From CAVQBL01 sp963710715 (GTDB taxonomy: Bacteria > Pseudomonadota > Gammaproteobacteria > DSM-16500): 64,000 nt of DNA. A program made the position numbers and the translations under genes. The first letter of the stretch is position 1. Every line of letters starts with the position of its first letter. The stretch lies in the NCBI GenBank assembly GCA_963710715.1, contig CAVQBL010000005.1, positions 10,710-74,709 of the forward strand. Reading direction: 5' to 3'. This document shows, one piece after another, positions 10,186 to 20,421 of the stretch. Under the pieces are notes generated by a model. The model made no database searches. It was not told where the DNA came from and was given only the letters and a program-made list of their open reading frames with translations.

Positions 10186-11636
10186 GATGCTGAAGTACTC
10201 ATGGTTGCTTGTGGAACAGATTCGTGTAAATTCGTCGCCGCAAGATGTGAAGCCAACGCACCAATATTACCCGCCCCTTGCATTAATAACACATCACCAT
10301 CTTTTAATGTGTCCTGCAACATATTCGCTAACTGATGATGCTGCTCAACAAAAATAGGACTTATTTTACTACGCTCGCGCATGACGCGCACCAAAGAAGC
10401 GCCATCCGCTCCTTCGATATAAGCTTCTCCCGCAGAGTAAATATCGAGTAACAATAACATATCGGGCTTAGTTAATACGTCACAAAAATCCATAAATAAA
10501 TCGCGTGTACGCGTGTAACGGTGCGGTTGATAAACCATCACTAAACGTCGCTCCGGCCAGCTTTGACGTGCAGCGAGTAATGTTGCAGCAATTTCACGTG
10601 GGTGATGGCCATAATCATCAATGAGCGTCACCACTCCCCCTTTCTTCAAGGTAAAATCTCCACAAATCTGAAAGCGACGACCGATACCAGCAAAGTTCGC
10701 TAAAGCACGCGTAATAGCTTGATCAGAAATTTTTAATTCCGTTGCCACAGCAATTGCTGCAAGTGAATTTAAAACATTATGTCTGCCTGGCAAATTTAAA
10801 GTAATTTCGAGCTTTTTCATACCCTGCGGACGTTCAGCAGTAAAGTGCATTTTTGTTCCCACTTGCCGAATGTTTGTCGCTTTAAAATCAGCATCTGCAG
10901 TAAACCCATACGTGACCATGGGTCGTGATACTTGAGGTAATATTTCACGTACAACAGGATCATCAACGCAAAGCACTGCTAAGCCATAAAAAGGTAAGCG
11001 ATGTAAAAAATCGATAAAAGCTTGTTGTAATTCAGCAAAATTATTGTGATACGTACCCATATGGTCAGCATCAATATTGGTTACTATTGAAATCATTGGT
11101 TTGAGATACAAAAAGGAAGCATCACTTTCATCTGCTTCTGCCACCAATAGGCGACCATTACCTAAACGTGCATTACTGCCAGCGCTATTCAAGCGTCCAC
11201 CAATAACAAATGTGGGATCCAAACCTTCTTCTGCCGCAATACTTGTCACTAAACTCGTCGTTGTTGTTTTGCCATGTGTACCTGCGATTGCAATGCCATA
11301 ACGAAATCGCATCAACTCACCCAACATTTCCGCACGTGGAACAATAGGAATATGCGCTTCTCGCGCTTTCACTAATTCAACATTATTGAAATCGATAGCA
11401 GAAGAACGCACCACTACATCTGCATTTTTAACATATTCTGCTTGATGCCCTTTATAAATTTCTGCGCCAATTGAACGCAAATGCTTGGTTAATGCATTTT
11501 CTGATAAATCAGAACCCGAAACTTTATAACCTTGAGACAATAGCACTTCAGCGATACCGCCCATGCCTGCTCCACCGATACCGACAAAATGTATACGTTT
11601 AATTCGACCCATTTCATATGCTGTGTTCAAGCGCAA
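10182..11636 (-). CDS. murC: UDP-N-acetylmuramate--L-alanine ligase MurC
   Basis: MurC adds L-alanine to UDP-MurNAc. The N-terminal nucleotide fold (IHFVGIGGAGMGGIAE), the ATP loop (GTHGKTTTTSL) and the Mur ligase C-terminal domain (DDYGHHPREIAATL) are in order. Length is 484 residues, close to the 491 of E. coli. The start at 11636 gives a short MRLNTAYE leader and a 10-base overlap with murG; an internal ATG eight codons later is an alternative. Confidence 0.96.
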   Translation of the reverse strand: MRLNTAYEMGRIKRIHFVGIGGAGMGGIAEVLLSQGYKVSGSDLSENALTKHLRSIGAEIYKGHQAEYVKNADVVVRSSAIDFNNVELVKAREAHIPIVPRAEMLGELMRFRYGIAIAGTHGKTTTTSLVTSIAAEEGLDPTFVIGGRLNSAGSNARLGNGRLLVAEADESDASFLYLKPMISIVTNIDADHMGTYHNNFAELQQAFIDFLHRLPFYGLAVLCVDDPVVREILPQVSRPMVTYGFTADADFKATNIRQVGTKMHFTAERPQGMKKLEITLNLPGRHNVLNSLAAIAVATELKISDQAITRALANFAGIGRRFQICGDFTLKKGGVVTLIDDYGHHPREIAATLLAARQSWPERRLVMVYQPHRYTRTRDLFMDFCDVLTKPDMLLLLDIYSAGEAYIEGADGASLVRVMRERSKISPIFVEQHHQLANMLQDTLKDGDVLLMQGAGNIGALASHLAATNLHESVPQATMSTSAS

Positions 11637-12718
11637 ATCTCCTTACAAATTCTCCACACATGATGTGTTGCATCTGTCTGCCGTAATGCATATGCTGCTT
11701 GGGCCATATCCAAACGCCTTTTTGGCATTGCATCAAACTCTTTAAGTGTCTCTATCAAAACTTCATCCGTTAACGATGCTTGTTGAATTAATAGTGCAGC
11801 TTGGTGTTTTACCATGTAATTTGCATTTGCCGTTTGATGGTCATCCACCGAGTGCGGATACGGTATCAAAATAGCACCAAGTCCTGCTGCACACAACTCA
11901 GAAATCGTTAATGCCCCAGCACGGCATAATACTACATCTGCCCATGCGTATGCCTTATCCATATCTGAAATAAATGCTTTAATTTCTGCTTTCACGCCAG
12001 CCGCTTGATACGCTTGACGGGTCTCTTCGAAATGTCGTTCGCCTGTTTGATGATAAACTTGCGGACGCTGCAGAGAGGGTATTTTAGCTAAAACACGAGG
12101 AACCATTTCATTAATTACTTTAGCGCCTAAACTGCCCCCTAAAACTAACAGGCGCATTTGTGAATCACTCGTCATACTCTCGTCAAATCGCGCAACCGGT
12201 CCGGGTAGTTCAGCAATTTCTTTACGCAATGGATTGCCTACAGTCACAACATTCTTACGTCGTGAAAATGTATTTGGAAAACCTTCTAACACCTTGGTTG
12301 CTATGCGTGCTAACCATTGATTCGTCAGGCCCACCTTGGCATTTTGCTCATGCACTACCAAAGGATAACGCAATAACCAACTCGCAACACCACCCGGCCC
12401 ACTCACAAAGCCACCCATGCCTAAAACAACATCCGGTTTAAATTGATGAATGATATGAAGTGCTTGAATAATTGCGACGAGTAAACGCCATGGCATAAGC
12501 AATTTATCTATCAAGTCCTTGCCTCGTAAACCACTAATAGAAATAAAATGCATGGGAAAGGAAGCTTCGGGTACTAGACGCGCTTCAAGCCCTTTGCGCG
12601 TACCTAGCCAATCGACTTGTGTGCCTTGCTCACGTAATAGCTTTGCAACTGCCAAGCCAGGAAAAACATGGCCGCCAGTTCCACCTGCCATAATTAGTAC
12701 TTTTTTTAATTTGCTCAT
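11627..12718 (-). CDS. murG: lipid II synthase glycosyltransferase MurG
   Basis: MurG transfers GlcNAc to lipid I to make lipid II at the inner face of the membrane. The N-terminal GGTGGHVFPGLAVA loop and the C-terminal UDP-GlcNAc pocket (DVVLCRAGALTISELCAAG, then LIPYPHSVDDHQTANA) are diagnostic of this GT28 enzyme. Length 363 residues is normal. It overlaps murC and is preceded by a repeat after ftsW. Confidence 0.97.
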   Translation of the reverse strand: MSKLKKVLIMAGGTGGHVFPGLAVAKLLREQGTQVDWLGTRKGLEARLVPEASFPMHFISISGLRGKDLIDKLLMPWRLLVAIIQALHIIHQFKPDVVLGMGGFVSGPGGVASWLLRYPLVVHEQNAKVGLTNQWLARIATKVLEGFPNTFSRRKNVVTVGNPLRKEIAELPGPVARFDESMTSDSQMRLLVLGGSLGAKVINEMVPRVLAKIPSLQRPQVYHQTGERHFEETRQAYQAAGVKAEIKAFISDMDKAYAWADVVLCRAGALTISELCAAGLGAILIPYPHSVDDHQTANANYMVKHQAALLIQQASLTDEVLIETLKEFDAMPKRRLDMAQAAYALRQTDATHHVWRICKEICA

Positions 12719-12732
12719 AACCTAGACCTGCT

Positions 12733-12835
12733 CGTCATTGCGAGGAGTGCTCTTTACGACGAAGCAATCCAGAGAACACTGCAACGTTCTCCTGGATTGC
12801 CACGCCCCGCAAAGAGCGCGGGGCTCGCAATGACG
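12733..12835. repeat. REP-like palindromic repeat, full unit
   Basis: Full unit between ftsW and murG, running from CGTCATTGCGAGG to CTCGCAATGACG. The inner hairpin has the CACGCCCCGC...GCGGGG form on one side and GTGCTCTTTACGAC on the other, so its arms are of different subtypes. Confidence 0.9.
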
Positions 12836-12848
12836 CTATAATTTACCA

Positions 12849-14003
12849 TTACCTCAACGCCAACATGCGATTTTCATAATCAATGCGCAATAATACCGCA
12901 ATCACAATAAAGTTTACCAACATACTACTCCCACCATAGCTCATTAAAGGTAGAGTTAACCCTTTTGTCGGCAAAATACCCGAGTTAACACCCACGCTCA
13001 CAGTAAACTGAATCGCAATCCATAAGCCAAATCCATAAGCCAGAAAGCCTGCAAAATGTTGCCCTAATTGCTGCGCACGCTTACCAATGAATAAAATACG
13101 TGTCACTAACAAACAAAATAAACCAACCACTGCCAACATACCCAGCAAACCAAATTCTTCTGCAATCACAGCAAATAAAAAATCCGTATGTGCTTCAGGA
13201 AGATAGAATACCTTTTGTATGCTTTTTCCCAATCCAATACCAAACCAACCGCCGCGCCCAAACGCAATCAGCGATTGAGTCAATTGATAGCCGCTATCAT
13301 ATGCGTTCGCCCAAGGGTTTAAAAACGTGACCAGACGTTCTAAGCGATAAGGAGCCGATATCGCTAACACAGATAATCCCACTAACATAAGTAGTAGTAA
13401 AAGAGTAAAGTTTCTAAGCCGCATCCCAGCTAAAAACATCATGCCTAAGGTGGTCGTGATAATCACCACCGTTGCACCAAAATCAGGTTCGCGCAGTAAC
13501 AAAAAACCAACCACGATCAAAATTCCTACCGGTTTTAAAAAACCACTCCAACTGGATTTTATTTCTTCATTACAACGCCACAAATATCCCGCCATATAAA
13601 CGATAACAGAAAATTTTGCGACTTCAGAAGCTTGAACGCTGACGGGTCCAATTGCAATCCAGCGTAAACTGCCATTCACAGAATGGCCAATCCCTGGGAT
13701 TAAAACCAAAGCCAACAAAAGAAAAACACCAATCAATAAAAAAGGACCTATTTTTTCCCAAACAGCCACTTCAAATTGAATAACAATACTGCCTAAGCCT
13801 ATTCCTAACACGAGATAAATTAATTGCCGATAAAAATAATAAAAAGGCTGATGCAAACGATGATCAGAAACAACGATAGAAGCAGATGCCACCATCAGCA
13901 AACCCAGAATAATTAAGCAAATGACTGCAAAGATTAACCAACGATCATAAGGTAAATGTGCACCGACAGCGCGACCCGATGAATTTAAATCAAAATTTGA
14001 CAT
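12849..14003 (-). CDS. ftsW: septal peptidoglycan polymerase FtsW
   Basis: FtsW is the SEDS-family glycosyltransferase that polymerises lipid II at the septum together with FtsI. About ten hydrophobic helices are visible. The signature LLREPDFGATVVI is near residue 170, and GLPLPFMSYGGSS-like text (GLTLPLMSYGGSSMLVNF) is near the C terminus. At 384 residues it is near family length. FtsW is preferred over RodA because of the dcw context. Confidence 0.95.
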   Translation of the reverse strand: MSNFDLNSSGRAVGAHLPYDRWLIFAVICLIILGLLMVASASIVVSDHRLHQPFYYFYRQLIYLVLGIGLGSIVIQFEVAVWEKIGPFLLIGVFLLLALVLIPGIGHSVNGSLRWIAIGPVSVQASEVAKFSVIVYMAGYLWRCNEEIKSSWSGFLKPVGILIVVGFLLLREPDFGATVVIITTTLGMMFLAGMRLRNFTLLLLLMLVGLSVLAISAPYRLERLVTFLNPWANAYDSGYQLTQSLIAFGRGGWFGIGLGKSIQKVFYLPEAHTDFLFAVIAEEFGLLGMLAVVGLFCLLVTRILFIGKRAQQLGQHFAGFLAYGFGLWIAIQFTVSVGVNSGILPTKGLTLPLMSYGGSSMLVNFIVIAVLLRIDYENRMLALR

Positions 14004-14006
14004 TTA

Positions 14007-15344
14007 TTACAGTCCCTGAACCAGCGAAGCAAACACTTCACCACGATGCTCAAAGTTATTAAACATGTCAAAGCTCGCGCAAGCAGGAGAAAGCAATACG
14101 CTATCACCGGGTAATGCCAAACTTTCTGCGAGTAACACCGCTTCTTCCATACTTTTAGCAAAACGCGTTTCTACTCTGTCACCAATCACATTAGCTAAAA
14201 TAGTTGCCGCTTCACCAATTAAAATAACGTGACGTGCATATTTTTCTAAAGGCTGCACCAATGGAGAAAAATCTGCATTTTTCCCTACTCCACCTGCAAT
14301 TAAAATTAATTTTCCTGTAATTTCACTCCCCAATCCTTCAATCGCAGCATTCGTAGCACCTACATTCGTACCTTTTGAATCGTTATACCAATATACACCA
14401 TGATGTTCACGTACTAATTGGCAGCGATGTGGCAACCCTTTAAATTTAACTAAGGTGTCCAACATAGCTGACATTGGCAAACCAAATCCATAACCAATCG
14501 CTAATGAAGCCAATGCATTCGCTTGATAGTGTCTACCTAAAATAGGCAGTTCTCGCACCGGCATTAAGCAATCATTTTCATAGGCTAAATACATTTCATT
14601 TTGTTTTTTAAGTAAACCAAATTCATTTTGGTGTGGCGCATTCAATGTAAAATGCAATTTGCATTCTTCGTAGTGATCACCACAATCTGTATTGGGATCA
14701 TCGCGATTACAAACTGCTACTTCGCAATCTGAATAAATACGTTTTTTTGCGTGACAATACGCATGTAAATCGGCATATCTATCCATGTGATCGGGTGTGA
14801 CATTTAAAACAGATGCCACTTTAGGCATCAATGAATACGTTGTCTCCAATTGAAAACTGGATAACTCTAAAACAAATACATTAGGACGCGGTGCGGCCAG
14901 TAAATCCAATGCAGGGATACCTAAATTTCCACCGACTTCTACACTTAAACCAGAAGCTTTCGCCATCTCACCGACTAACGTTGTCACAGTACTCTTAGCG
15001 TTGGTTCCTGTGATTGCAATAACAGGCGCTTTAACTTGACGAGCAAATAATTCAATATCTCCTATGACAGGAATGCCTCGCGCCACTTGTCGTTGTATGG
15101 CGGGTTCTTTAACAGAAATACCTGGGCTCACAATGAGAGTTGCCGCTCGATCTAACAGTGGATCATCTAACGCTCCTAATGTAACAGGAACATTAGGATA
15201 CTTCTTGGTAAAGTCTGCGAGATGAGGCGGTTTGGGACGACTATCAATGGCTGCAACATTCACTCCCTGTTGCGTCAAATAGCGCACACAAGATTGCCCT
15301 GTCAAACCTAAACCCACTACTACATGTAAGTCACTTGAGCTCAT
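14007..15344 (-). CDS. murD: UDP-N-acetylmuramoylalanine--D-glutamate ligase MurD
   Basis: MurD adds D-glutamate to UDP-MurNAc-L-Ala. The N-terminal domain begins VVGLGLTGQSCVRYL, the ATP loop is AITGTNAKSTVTTL with the usual glycine changed to alanine (GTNAKS rather than GTNGKS, as in other MurD enzymes), and the ligase segments NVTPDHMDRY and YNDSKGTNVGAT are present. The stop is followed three bases later by ftsW. Confidence 0.96.
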   Translation of the reverse strand: MSSSDLHVVVGLGLTGQSCVRYLTQQGVNVAAIDSRPKPPHLADFTKKYPNVPVTLGALDDPLLDRAATLIVSPGISVKEPAIQRQVARGIPVIGDIELFARQVKAPVIAITGTNAKSTVTTLVGEMAKASGLSVEVGGNLGIPALDLLAAPRPNVFVLELSSFQLETTYSLMPKVASVLNVTPDHMDRYADLHAYCHAKKRIYSDCEVAVCNRDDPNTDCGDHYEECKLHFTLNAPHQNEFGLLKKQNEMYLAYENDCLMPVRELPILGRHYQANALASLAIGYGFGLPMSAMLDTLVKFKGLPHRCQLVREHHGVYWYNDSKGTNVGATNAAIEGLGSEITGKLILIAGGVGKNADFSPLVQPLEKYARHVILIGEAATILANVIGDRVETRFAKSMEEAVLLAESLALPGDSVLLSPACASFDMFNNFEHRGEVFASLVQGL

Positions 15345-15349
15345 TTATA

Positions 15350-16432
15350 CTACCTTAACTTTAAAGTTGCCAAGCCAATTAAAACGAGTACAAAAGTAAT
15401 AATCCAAAAACGTACAATAACACGCGGTTCGGGCCAACCTTTTAATTCGAAATGATGATGTATTGGCGCCATACGAAAAATCCTACGTCCTGTTAATTTA
15501 AACGATGCCACCTGTAGAATCACGGATACAGTTTCTAAAACAAAAACTCCACCCATCACAAAAAAAACAATTTCCTGACGCACAATCACAGCAATTATTC
15601 CCAAGGCAGCGCCTAAAGCTAATGCCCCTACATCTCCCATAAAAACTTGTGCTGGATACGTATTAAACCAAAGAAAGCCTAAACCTGCACCTACTAAAGC
15701 ACCACAAAATACAATAATTTCACCTGTGCCTGGCACATAAGGAATCGCTAAATAACTCGCAAAATGTATATTCCCTGTCGCATACGCAAAAACACCGAGT
15801 GCAGCTGCAACCATGACAGCAGGTAAAATAGCTAAACCATCCAAACCATCTGTTAAATTCACTGCATTACTTGAACCGACAATAACAAAATAAGCCACTA
15901 CAATAAAAAACGGGCCTAAAGGAATCATAGCATGTTTAAAAAAAGGCAAAATTAATTCTGTCTGAACAGGTAATGTCGCTGTGAAATACAAATAGCATGC
16001 GGCTCCTAAGCCTATCACTGACTGAAAAAAATATTTTCGTCGCGCTGATAATCCGCGACTATTTTTTAACACGAGCTTCAAATAGTCATCCCACCAACCA
16101 ATGGCACCAAAACTCAGCGTCACGAGTAGTACGAGCCAGACATACCTGTTGGATAAATCACCCCATAATAATGTACTTAAGGTAATAGTAATCAAAATTA
16201 AGGTTCCACCCATAGTCGGTGTACCGGCTTTAGAAAAGTGTGTTTGTGGACCATCGGTGCGGACGACTTGACCCACGTGATGCAAGCTTAAACGTCGGAT
16301 CATGCTAGGGCCGATTAATAAAGCAATAGAAAGTGCCGTCAATGCGCATAAGATACAACGCAAAGTAAGATATTCAACTACATGAAACACATGAAAGTAA
16401 TGCGCTAAAAATTCGCTAAGCCAAACGAGCAT
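15350..16432 (-). CDS. mraY: phospho-N-acetylmuramoyl-pentapeptide transferase MraY
   Basis: MraY makes lipid I by moving phospho-MurNAc-pentapeptide onto undecaprenyl phosphate. The polytopic protein has around ten membrane helices with the catalytic motifs GWWDDYLK, SSNAVNLTDGLDGLA, FMGDVGALALG and APIHHHFELKGW. Length 360 residues equals the E. coli enzyme. The start overlaps the murE end by 17 bases; in most relatives murF lies between these two genes. Confidence 0.97.
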   Translation of the reverse strand: MLVWLSEFLAHYFHVFHVVEYLTLRCILCALTALSIALLIGPSMIRRLSLHHVGQVVRTDGPQTHFSKAGTPTMGGTLILITITLSTLLWGDLSNRYVWLVLLVTLSFGAIGWWDDYLKLVLKNSRGLSARRKYFFQSVIGLGAACYLYFTATLPVQTELILPFFKHAMIPLGPFFIVVAYFVIVGSSNAVNLTDGLDGLAILPAVMVAAALGVFAYATGNIHFASYLAIPYVPGTGEIIVFCGALVGAGLGFLWFNTYPAQVFMGDVGALALGAALGIIAVIVRQEIVFFVMGGVFVLETVSVILQVASFKLTGRRIFRMAPIHHHFELKGWPEPRVIVRFWIITFVLVLIGLATLKLR

Positions 16433-17909
16433 ATAAACTCTCCATCACTTCCTCTACATCCTGAAAAGGAATCTTTTCATTCCCGATTTGTTGGTACGTC
16501 TCTGCGCCCTTACCTGCCACTAAAATACAATCGCCAACCGATGCGTATTGTATAACGTCGTAAATCGCTTTAGAACGGTCCTGCTGCACAATTATTTTGT
16601 TTGGCTCTGAAAATCCTTGCATGATATCAGCAACAATCTGCTGCGAGTTCTCTGTACGTGGGTTATCATCCGTCACTATGACACGATCCGCAAGCTGTTC
16701 AACAATTTTTGCCATGATAGGTCGTTTGCTACGGTCTCTGTCTCCGCCACAACCAAATACACAGTAAAGTTTACCATGGCAATGTTGTCGCAATGCACTT
16801 AATGTTTTTTCTAATGCATCCGGTGTATGTGCATAATCAACAATGACTAAAGGTTGATTTTCACCCCCGAGTGTTTCCATGCGTCCTGGAATAGATTTTA
16901 ACGATGGCATAACTTGCAAGGCGTCTTTAAATGGCATTTTCAACACACACAATGTTGTAAGCGTTGCCAATAAATTACTTAAATTAAATTGACCAACGAG
17001 TTGAGTATTCAATACCCCTTCTCCCCACGGAGTCACCACGTTGGCACGCATACCAGACAAGCTCGATTGAATTTGTTCCGCTTTGATAATCGGCAAAGAT
17101 AAATTGTGATGTGTATCGGTAATGCTGTAACCAAATACATTTTCTTTGACGGTTCTTTCTTTTATTTCTTTGGCTTTTATTTCTTTGGCAATCTCACGAC
17201 CAAATGGGTCGTCCACATTAATCACAGCATTTTTCGAGTATTCAAATAAGCGTTTTTTTGCAGCGCCATACGCTGCCATGGTTCCATGATAATCTAAATG
17301 ATCTTGTGTTAGATTGGTAAAAATGCCCACTTCAAATTCAGTGCCATTTATTCTGCCTTGATCTAAACTGTGCGAGGATACTTCCATCGCAATTGCTTCT
17401 GCACCTTCTGCATGCAATTTCGCAAAGATTTTTTGCAAAGTCACTGCATCGGGCGTCGTTAAACTCCCTGCAGTCAAATTGCCATACATACCACTACCTA
17501 AAGTACCAATCACACCGCAAGGCACATTTAATTGTTGCAAGGAAGCTGCAATAAAATGTGAACAAGAGGTTTTTCCATTCGTCCCCGTCACGCCATTCAT
17601 GCGCATTGACTTGGCGGGGTAACCATAAAAACGCGCAGCCATTTCACCGACTTTTTTTTGCAAATTAGGCATAGAAATAATGGGCACAGAACCTTGCCAT
17701 TCTATTTTAAAATTTTCAGCATCTAATAAAATAGCACGCGCACCTTTTTGCATCGCATCTGCAATAAATTTACGGCCATCCAAATGTGTGCCTTGATAGG
17801 CGAAAAATAAACTCCCTGGTTTGACTTGGCGGCTATCTAACGTTAAATCATTAATCTCAAGGTTGAGTTGAGTAGCGGGGTTTTCATTGAGGAGTTGGCC
17901 TAAAATCAT
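16416..17909 (-). CDS. murE: UDP-MurNAc-tripeptide ligase MurE (meso-diaminopimelate type)
   Basis: MurE adds the third residue of the stem peptide. The ATP loop GVTGTNGKTS is at residues 106-115 and the DNPR motif at 415-418 is the known marker for meso-diaminopimelate selection. A Lys/Glu-rich stretch near residues 240-256 (AKEIKAKEIKERTVKE) looks like a small local repeat expansion within the middle domain. The first upstream gene is a small membrane protein rather than ftsI. Confidence 0.96.
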   Translation of the reverse strand: MILGQLLNENPATQLNLEINDLTLDSRQVKPGSLFFAYQGTHLDGRKFIADAMQKGARAILLDAENFKIEWQGSVPIISMPNLQKKVGEMAARFYGYPAKSMRMNGVTGTNGKTSCSHFIAASLQQLNVPCGVIGTLGSGMYGNLTAGSLTTPDAVTLQKIFAKLHAEGAEAIAMEVSSHSLDQGRINGTEFEVGIFTNLTQDHLDYHGTMAAYGAAKKRLFEYSKNAVINVDDPFGREIAKEIKAKEIKERTVKENVFGYSITDTHHNLSLPIIKAEQIQSSLSGMRANVVTPWGEGVLNTQLVGQFNLSNLLATLTTLCVLKMPFKDALQVMPSLKSIPGRMETLGGENQPLVIVDYAHTPDALEKTLSALRQHCHGKLYCVFGCGGDRDRSKRPIMAKIVEQLADRVIVTDDNPRTENSQQIVADIMQGFSEPNKIIVQQDRSKAIYDVIQYASVGDCILVAGKGAETYQQIGNEKIPFQDVEEVMESLYARLA

Positions 17910-18016
17910 AATAAAAAGTCTGCTTTAATGTCCCCCCTTTGAAAGGCATTGTTGCATAAATTAGCTGAGCAGGGGGCTTCTTAGGCGAACAGTATATAGA
18001 TTTTTTTATTTTGGAA

Positions 18017-18298
18017 CTATACTGCTTGAGGTGGTTGAAGCATCTGCACATCAGCATCATCCGCAGGAACAGCAACTAAGGGTTGTTGTGCTTCTACCAG
18101 ACCTGCTCCAGGCGGCTGCCAAAATCTTACACGAGCGTAACTAGCACCAGCAGTAGCACCTAAAAGAAAAGAGCCCAGAAGCATGGCCCATGATGTAACA
18201 TGTAGCCCATGCTTTTCAGCAAGAGAAGATCCTGCACCACCAATAAGCAACCCTAGAAGCGCTCCGAAAAATGTAGAACGTGCAAATCTTACATTCAT
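18017..18298 (-). CDS. small membrane protein in the division cluster, 93 aa
   Basis: Not recognised. Two hydrophobic segments are visible, at about residues 9-27 (Gly-rich, TFFGALLGLLIGGAGSSLA) and 37-54 (WAMLLGSFLLGATAGASY), followed by an acidic, Pro-rich tail. An AGAGG site precedes the ATG. It sits between ftsI and murE on the same strand, where these two genes are normally adjacent. The Gly-zipper-like first helix suggests packing in a membrane. Function unknown. Confidence 0.6.
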   Translation of the reverse strand: MNVRFARSTFFGALLGLLIGGAGSSLAEKHGLHVTSWAMLLGSFLLGATAGASYARVRFWQPPGAGLVEAQQPLVAVPADDADVQMLQPPQAV

Positions 18299-18385
18299 AA
18301 TCTGGTCCTCTTCTCAGTTTTATTAAAGCTAAATTTTAGCTAAAGTTTAAGCAGTTTTCAATCAATTTGATTAAACATAACACAG

Positions 18386-20078
18386 TTACCGTTTCACTTT
18401 AGATTCATCCGGCGTCACATTTAAAACCCTCAATGAACCTTCCATAATTTTTTCAAATGCAGGGGCAGAAACCGTTGAGCCATGATAATGCTTGCCCTGT
18501 GGATCATGGATAATCACAGCAACGACTAAACGTGGATTGCTCGCAGGTGCCATACCGACAAATGAAGAAATATAACGGCGCTCTTCATAACCTTTGGGTC
18601 CGGCTATCTTTGTAGTGCCGGTTTTTCCCGCTACACGAAATCCTTGGATATGCGCTTTTTCACCGGTTGCACCTTTTGATGTCACAACAGATTCTAGTAG
18701 AGTTACCATTTCTTTTGCTACTTTTGCTGCCATGACGCGTTCACCGGTTGGCACTTCCGGAACACGCACTAAGGATACAGGAACTTTTACGCCTTCATTT
18801 GCAAGCGTTGCGTAAGCGTGCGCTAATTGCAAAGGCGTGACTGAAATTCCATAACCAAAAGCTAAAGTGGCTAAGGTAAACGGCGCCCAGCGCGGATGTT
18901 TAACCAGCGACCCTCTTTGCTCACCCGGAAAATAAATACCAGTTGCTTGTCCAAAGCCTAATCGATGCAACAAACTCCATAATTGATTGGGTTGCAGCGA
19001 TAAAATCATTTTAGTCACACCCACATTACTGGATTTTTCTAATACTTGTTTGACGGTTAGCGACCCATTATTGTGTTCATCGCGCACTAAGTTATGTCCC
19101 ACACGCGTCCAACCTGGATACGTATTAATAAGCGTATTAGGTTTATATTGTCCGCTATCAAGCGCACTCGCTATACTAAATGCTTTGATGGTAGATCCCG
19201 GTTCAAACGTATCCGTCACAGCGCGATTGCGCACTGCTTCCGGCACAAAGCTTGCATGATTATTAGGATTAAAAGTGGGATAATTTGCCATCGCTAACAC
19301 TTCACCCGTTTTAACATCGAGTACCACGACTGATCCGGATTTTGCTTTATTATCTTGTACAGCTTTCAATAATTCACGATGTGCGAGATATTGAATGCGT
19401 CTATCCATGCTTAAGTCGTAAATCATTGCTGGGCTTTTTTTCGCGTAAATTGCGCACATCTTCTATGACACGACCTAATCTATCTTTAATTACCCATTTT
19501 TTTCCTGGGCTGCCTGTTAGCCATCCGTTATATTCCAGCTCTAATCCTTCTTGACCTTGATCATCAATATTCGTAAATCCCACAACGTGTGCTGTCACTT
19601 CACCTTCGGGATAAAAACGTTTGTACTCTTGTTGTAAATAAATTCCAGGAATTTTGAACTGTTTAATTTTCTGGGCAATTTCAGGCGAAATATCACGTTT
19701 AATATAAACAAATTCACGTTTTTTATTCGCTGCGTGTTGAATTAATATTCTAATATCACGGCTTCTCATTCCTAAAAGCTTACTAATATTTTTTGTTCCC
19801 GATGAAAAATCATGAAGTTCTTTTGGATTCGCCCAAACTGAAAAAACCGCTGTGCTGATGGCAAGCGGATAACCGTTTCTGTCACTGATAATACCGCGAA
19901 ATACGGGAGAACTGAGTTTGCGCAACACGCGCATGTCGCCTTGCTCATTTAAAAAACGCTGATCAATAATAGTCAGATCAATCATACGTGCAATTAATCC
20001 GACGACAACGAATGCGATAAAAGTAATTAATAAATAAAAGCGCCAAGAAATAAAGGCTAATCTGTATTGGTATTTCAC
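18386..20078 (-). pseudogene. ftsI: septal transpeptidase FtsI (PBP3), one frameshift
   Basis: FtsI crosslinks septal peptidoglycan. The N-terminal part (to 19401) has the membrane helix and the PBP dimer domain; the second part (from about 19420) has SDL-type catalytic motifs: the active-site serine in EPGSTIKAFS, SSNVG and KTGTTK. The two parts are in different frames. At 19412-19419 the sequence reads as if one base were inserted in a codon pair that should encode Arg-Leu before SMDRRIQYLA. The corrected protein would be about 564 residues, near normal. An isolated indel in an essential gene suggests a sequence error, though a real split cannot be excluded. Confidence 0.9.
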
Positions 20079-20088
20079 GCGTGAAGCT

Positions 20089-20421
20089 TCACTTAATAAT
20101 AATAATGGATTTACGCTCGGGAATGATCATATCAAGCTGCTGCTCAGCCACGTGCTGAATACGCGCTTGCGTCACCCACGTCCCACGCTCCAAAAGCAAT
20201 TGGCCCCATTGTACATGTAGGTGATCCCTCTCGACTAGGGTTTGTTGTATCGCAGCAGTTAAACTGCGTGTTGCGTGTGTCACATATACAACACTCAACG
20301 CCGACGTTAAAACGGCTAAAACAAGCAAAGAAGTAACAAAGGGTATCCTTGCCAAAATAACAGAAAAAATCCCCTCTCGTGATAAACTATTTTGATTTAA
20401 TAGGCGCACTGCTGTATTCAT
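20089..20421 (-). CDS. ftsL: cell division protein FtsL
   Basis: FtsL is a small bitopic protein of the FtsQLB complex. It has a short cytoplasmic start, one membrane helix at about residues 27-48 (PFVTSLLVLAVLTSALSVVY) and a periplasmic coiled region (LVERDHLHVQWGQLLLERGT). Position between rsmH and ftsI and 110-residue length both fit. Its first codon overlaps the rsmH stop. Confidence 0.9.
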   Translation of the reverse strand: MNTAVRLLNQNSLSREGIFSVILARIPFVTSLLVLAVLTSALSVVYVTHATRSLTAAIQQTLVERDHLHVQWGQLLLERGTWVTQARIQHVAEQQLDMIIPERKSIIIIK

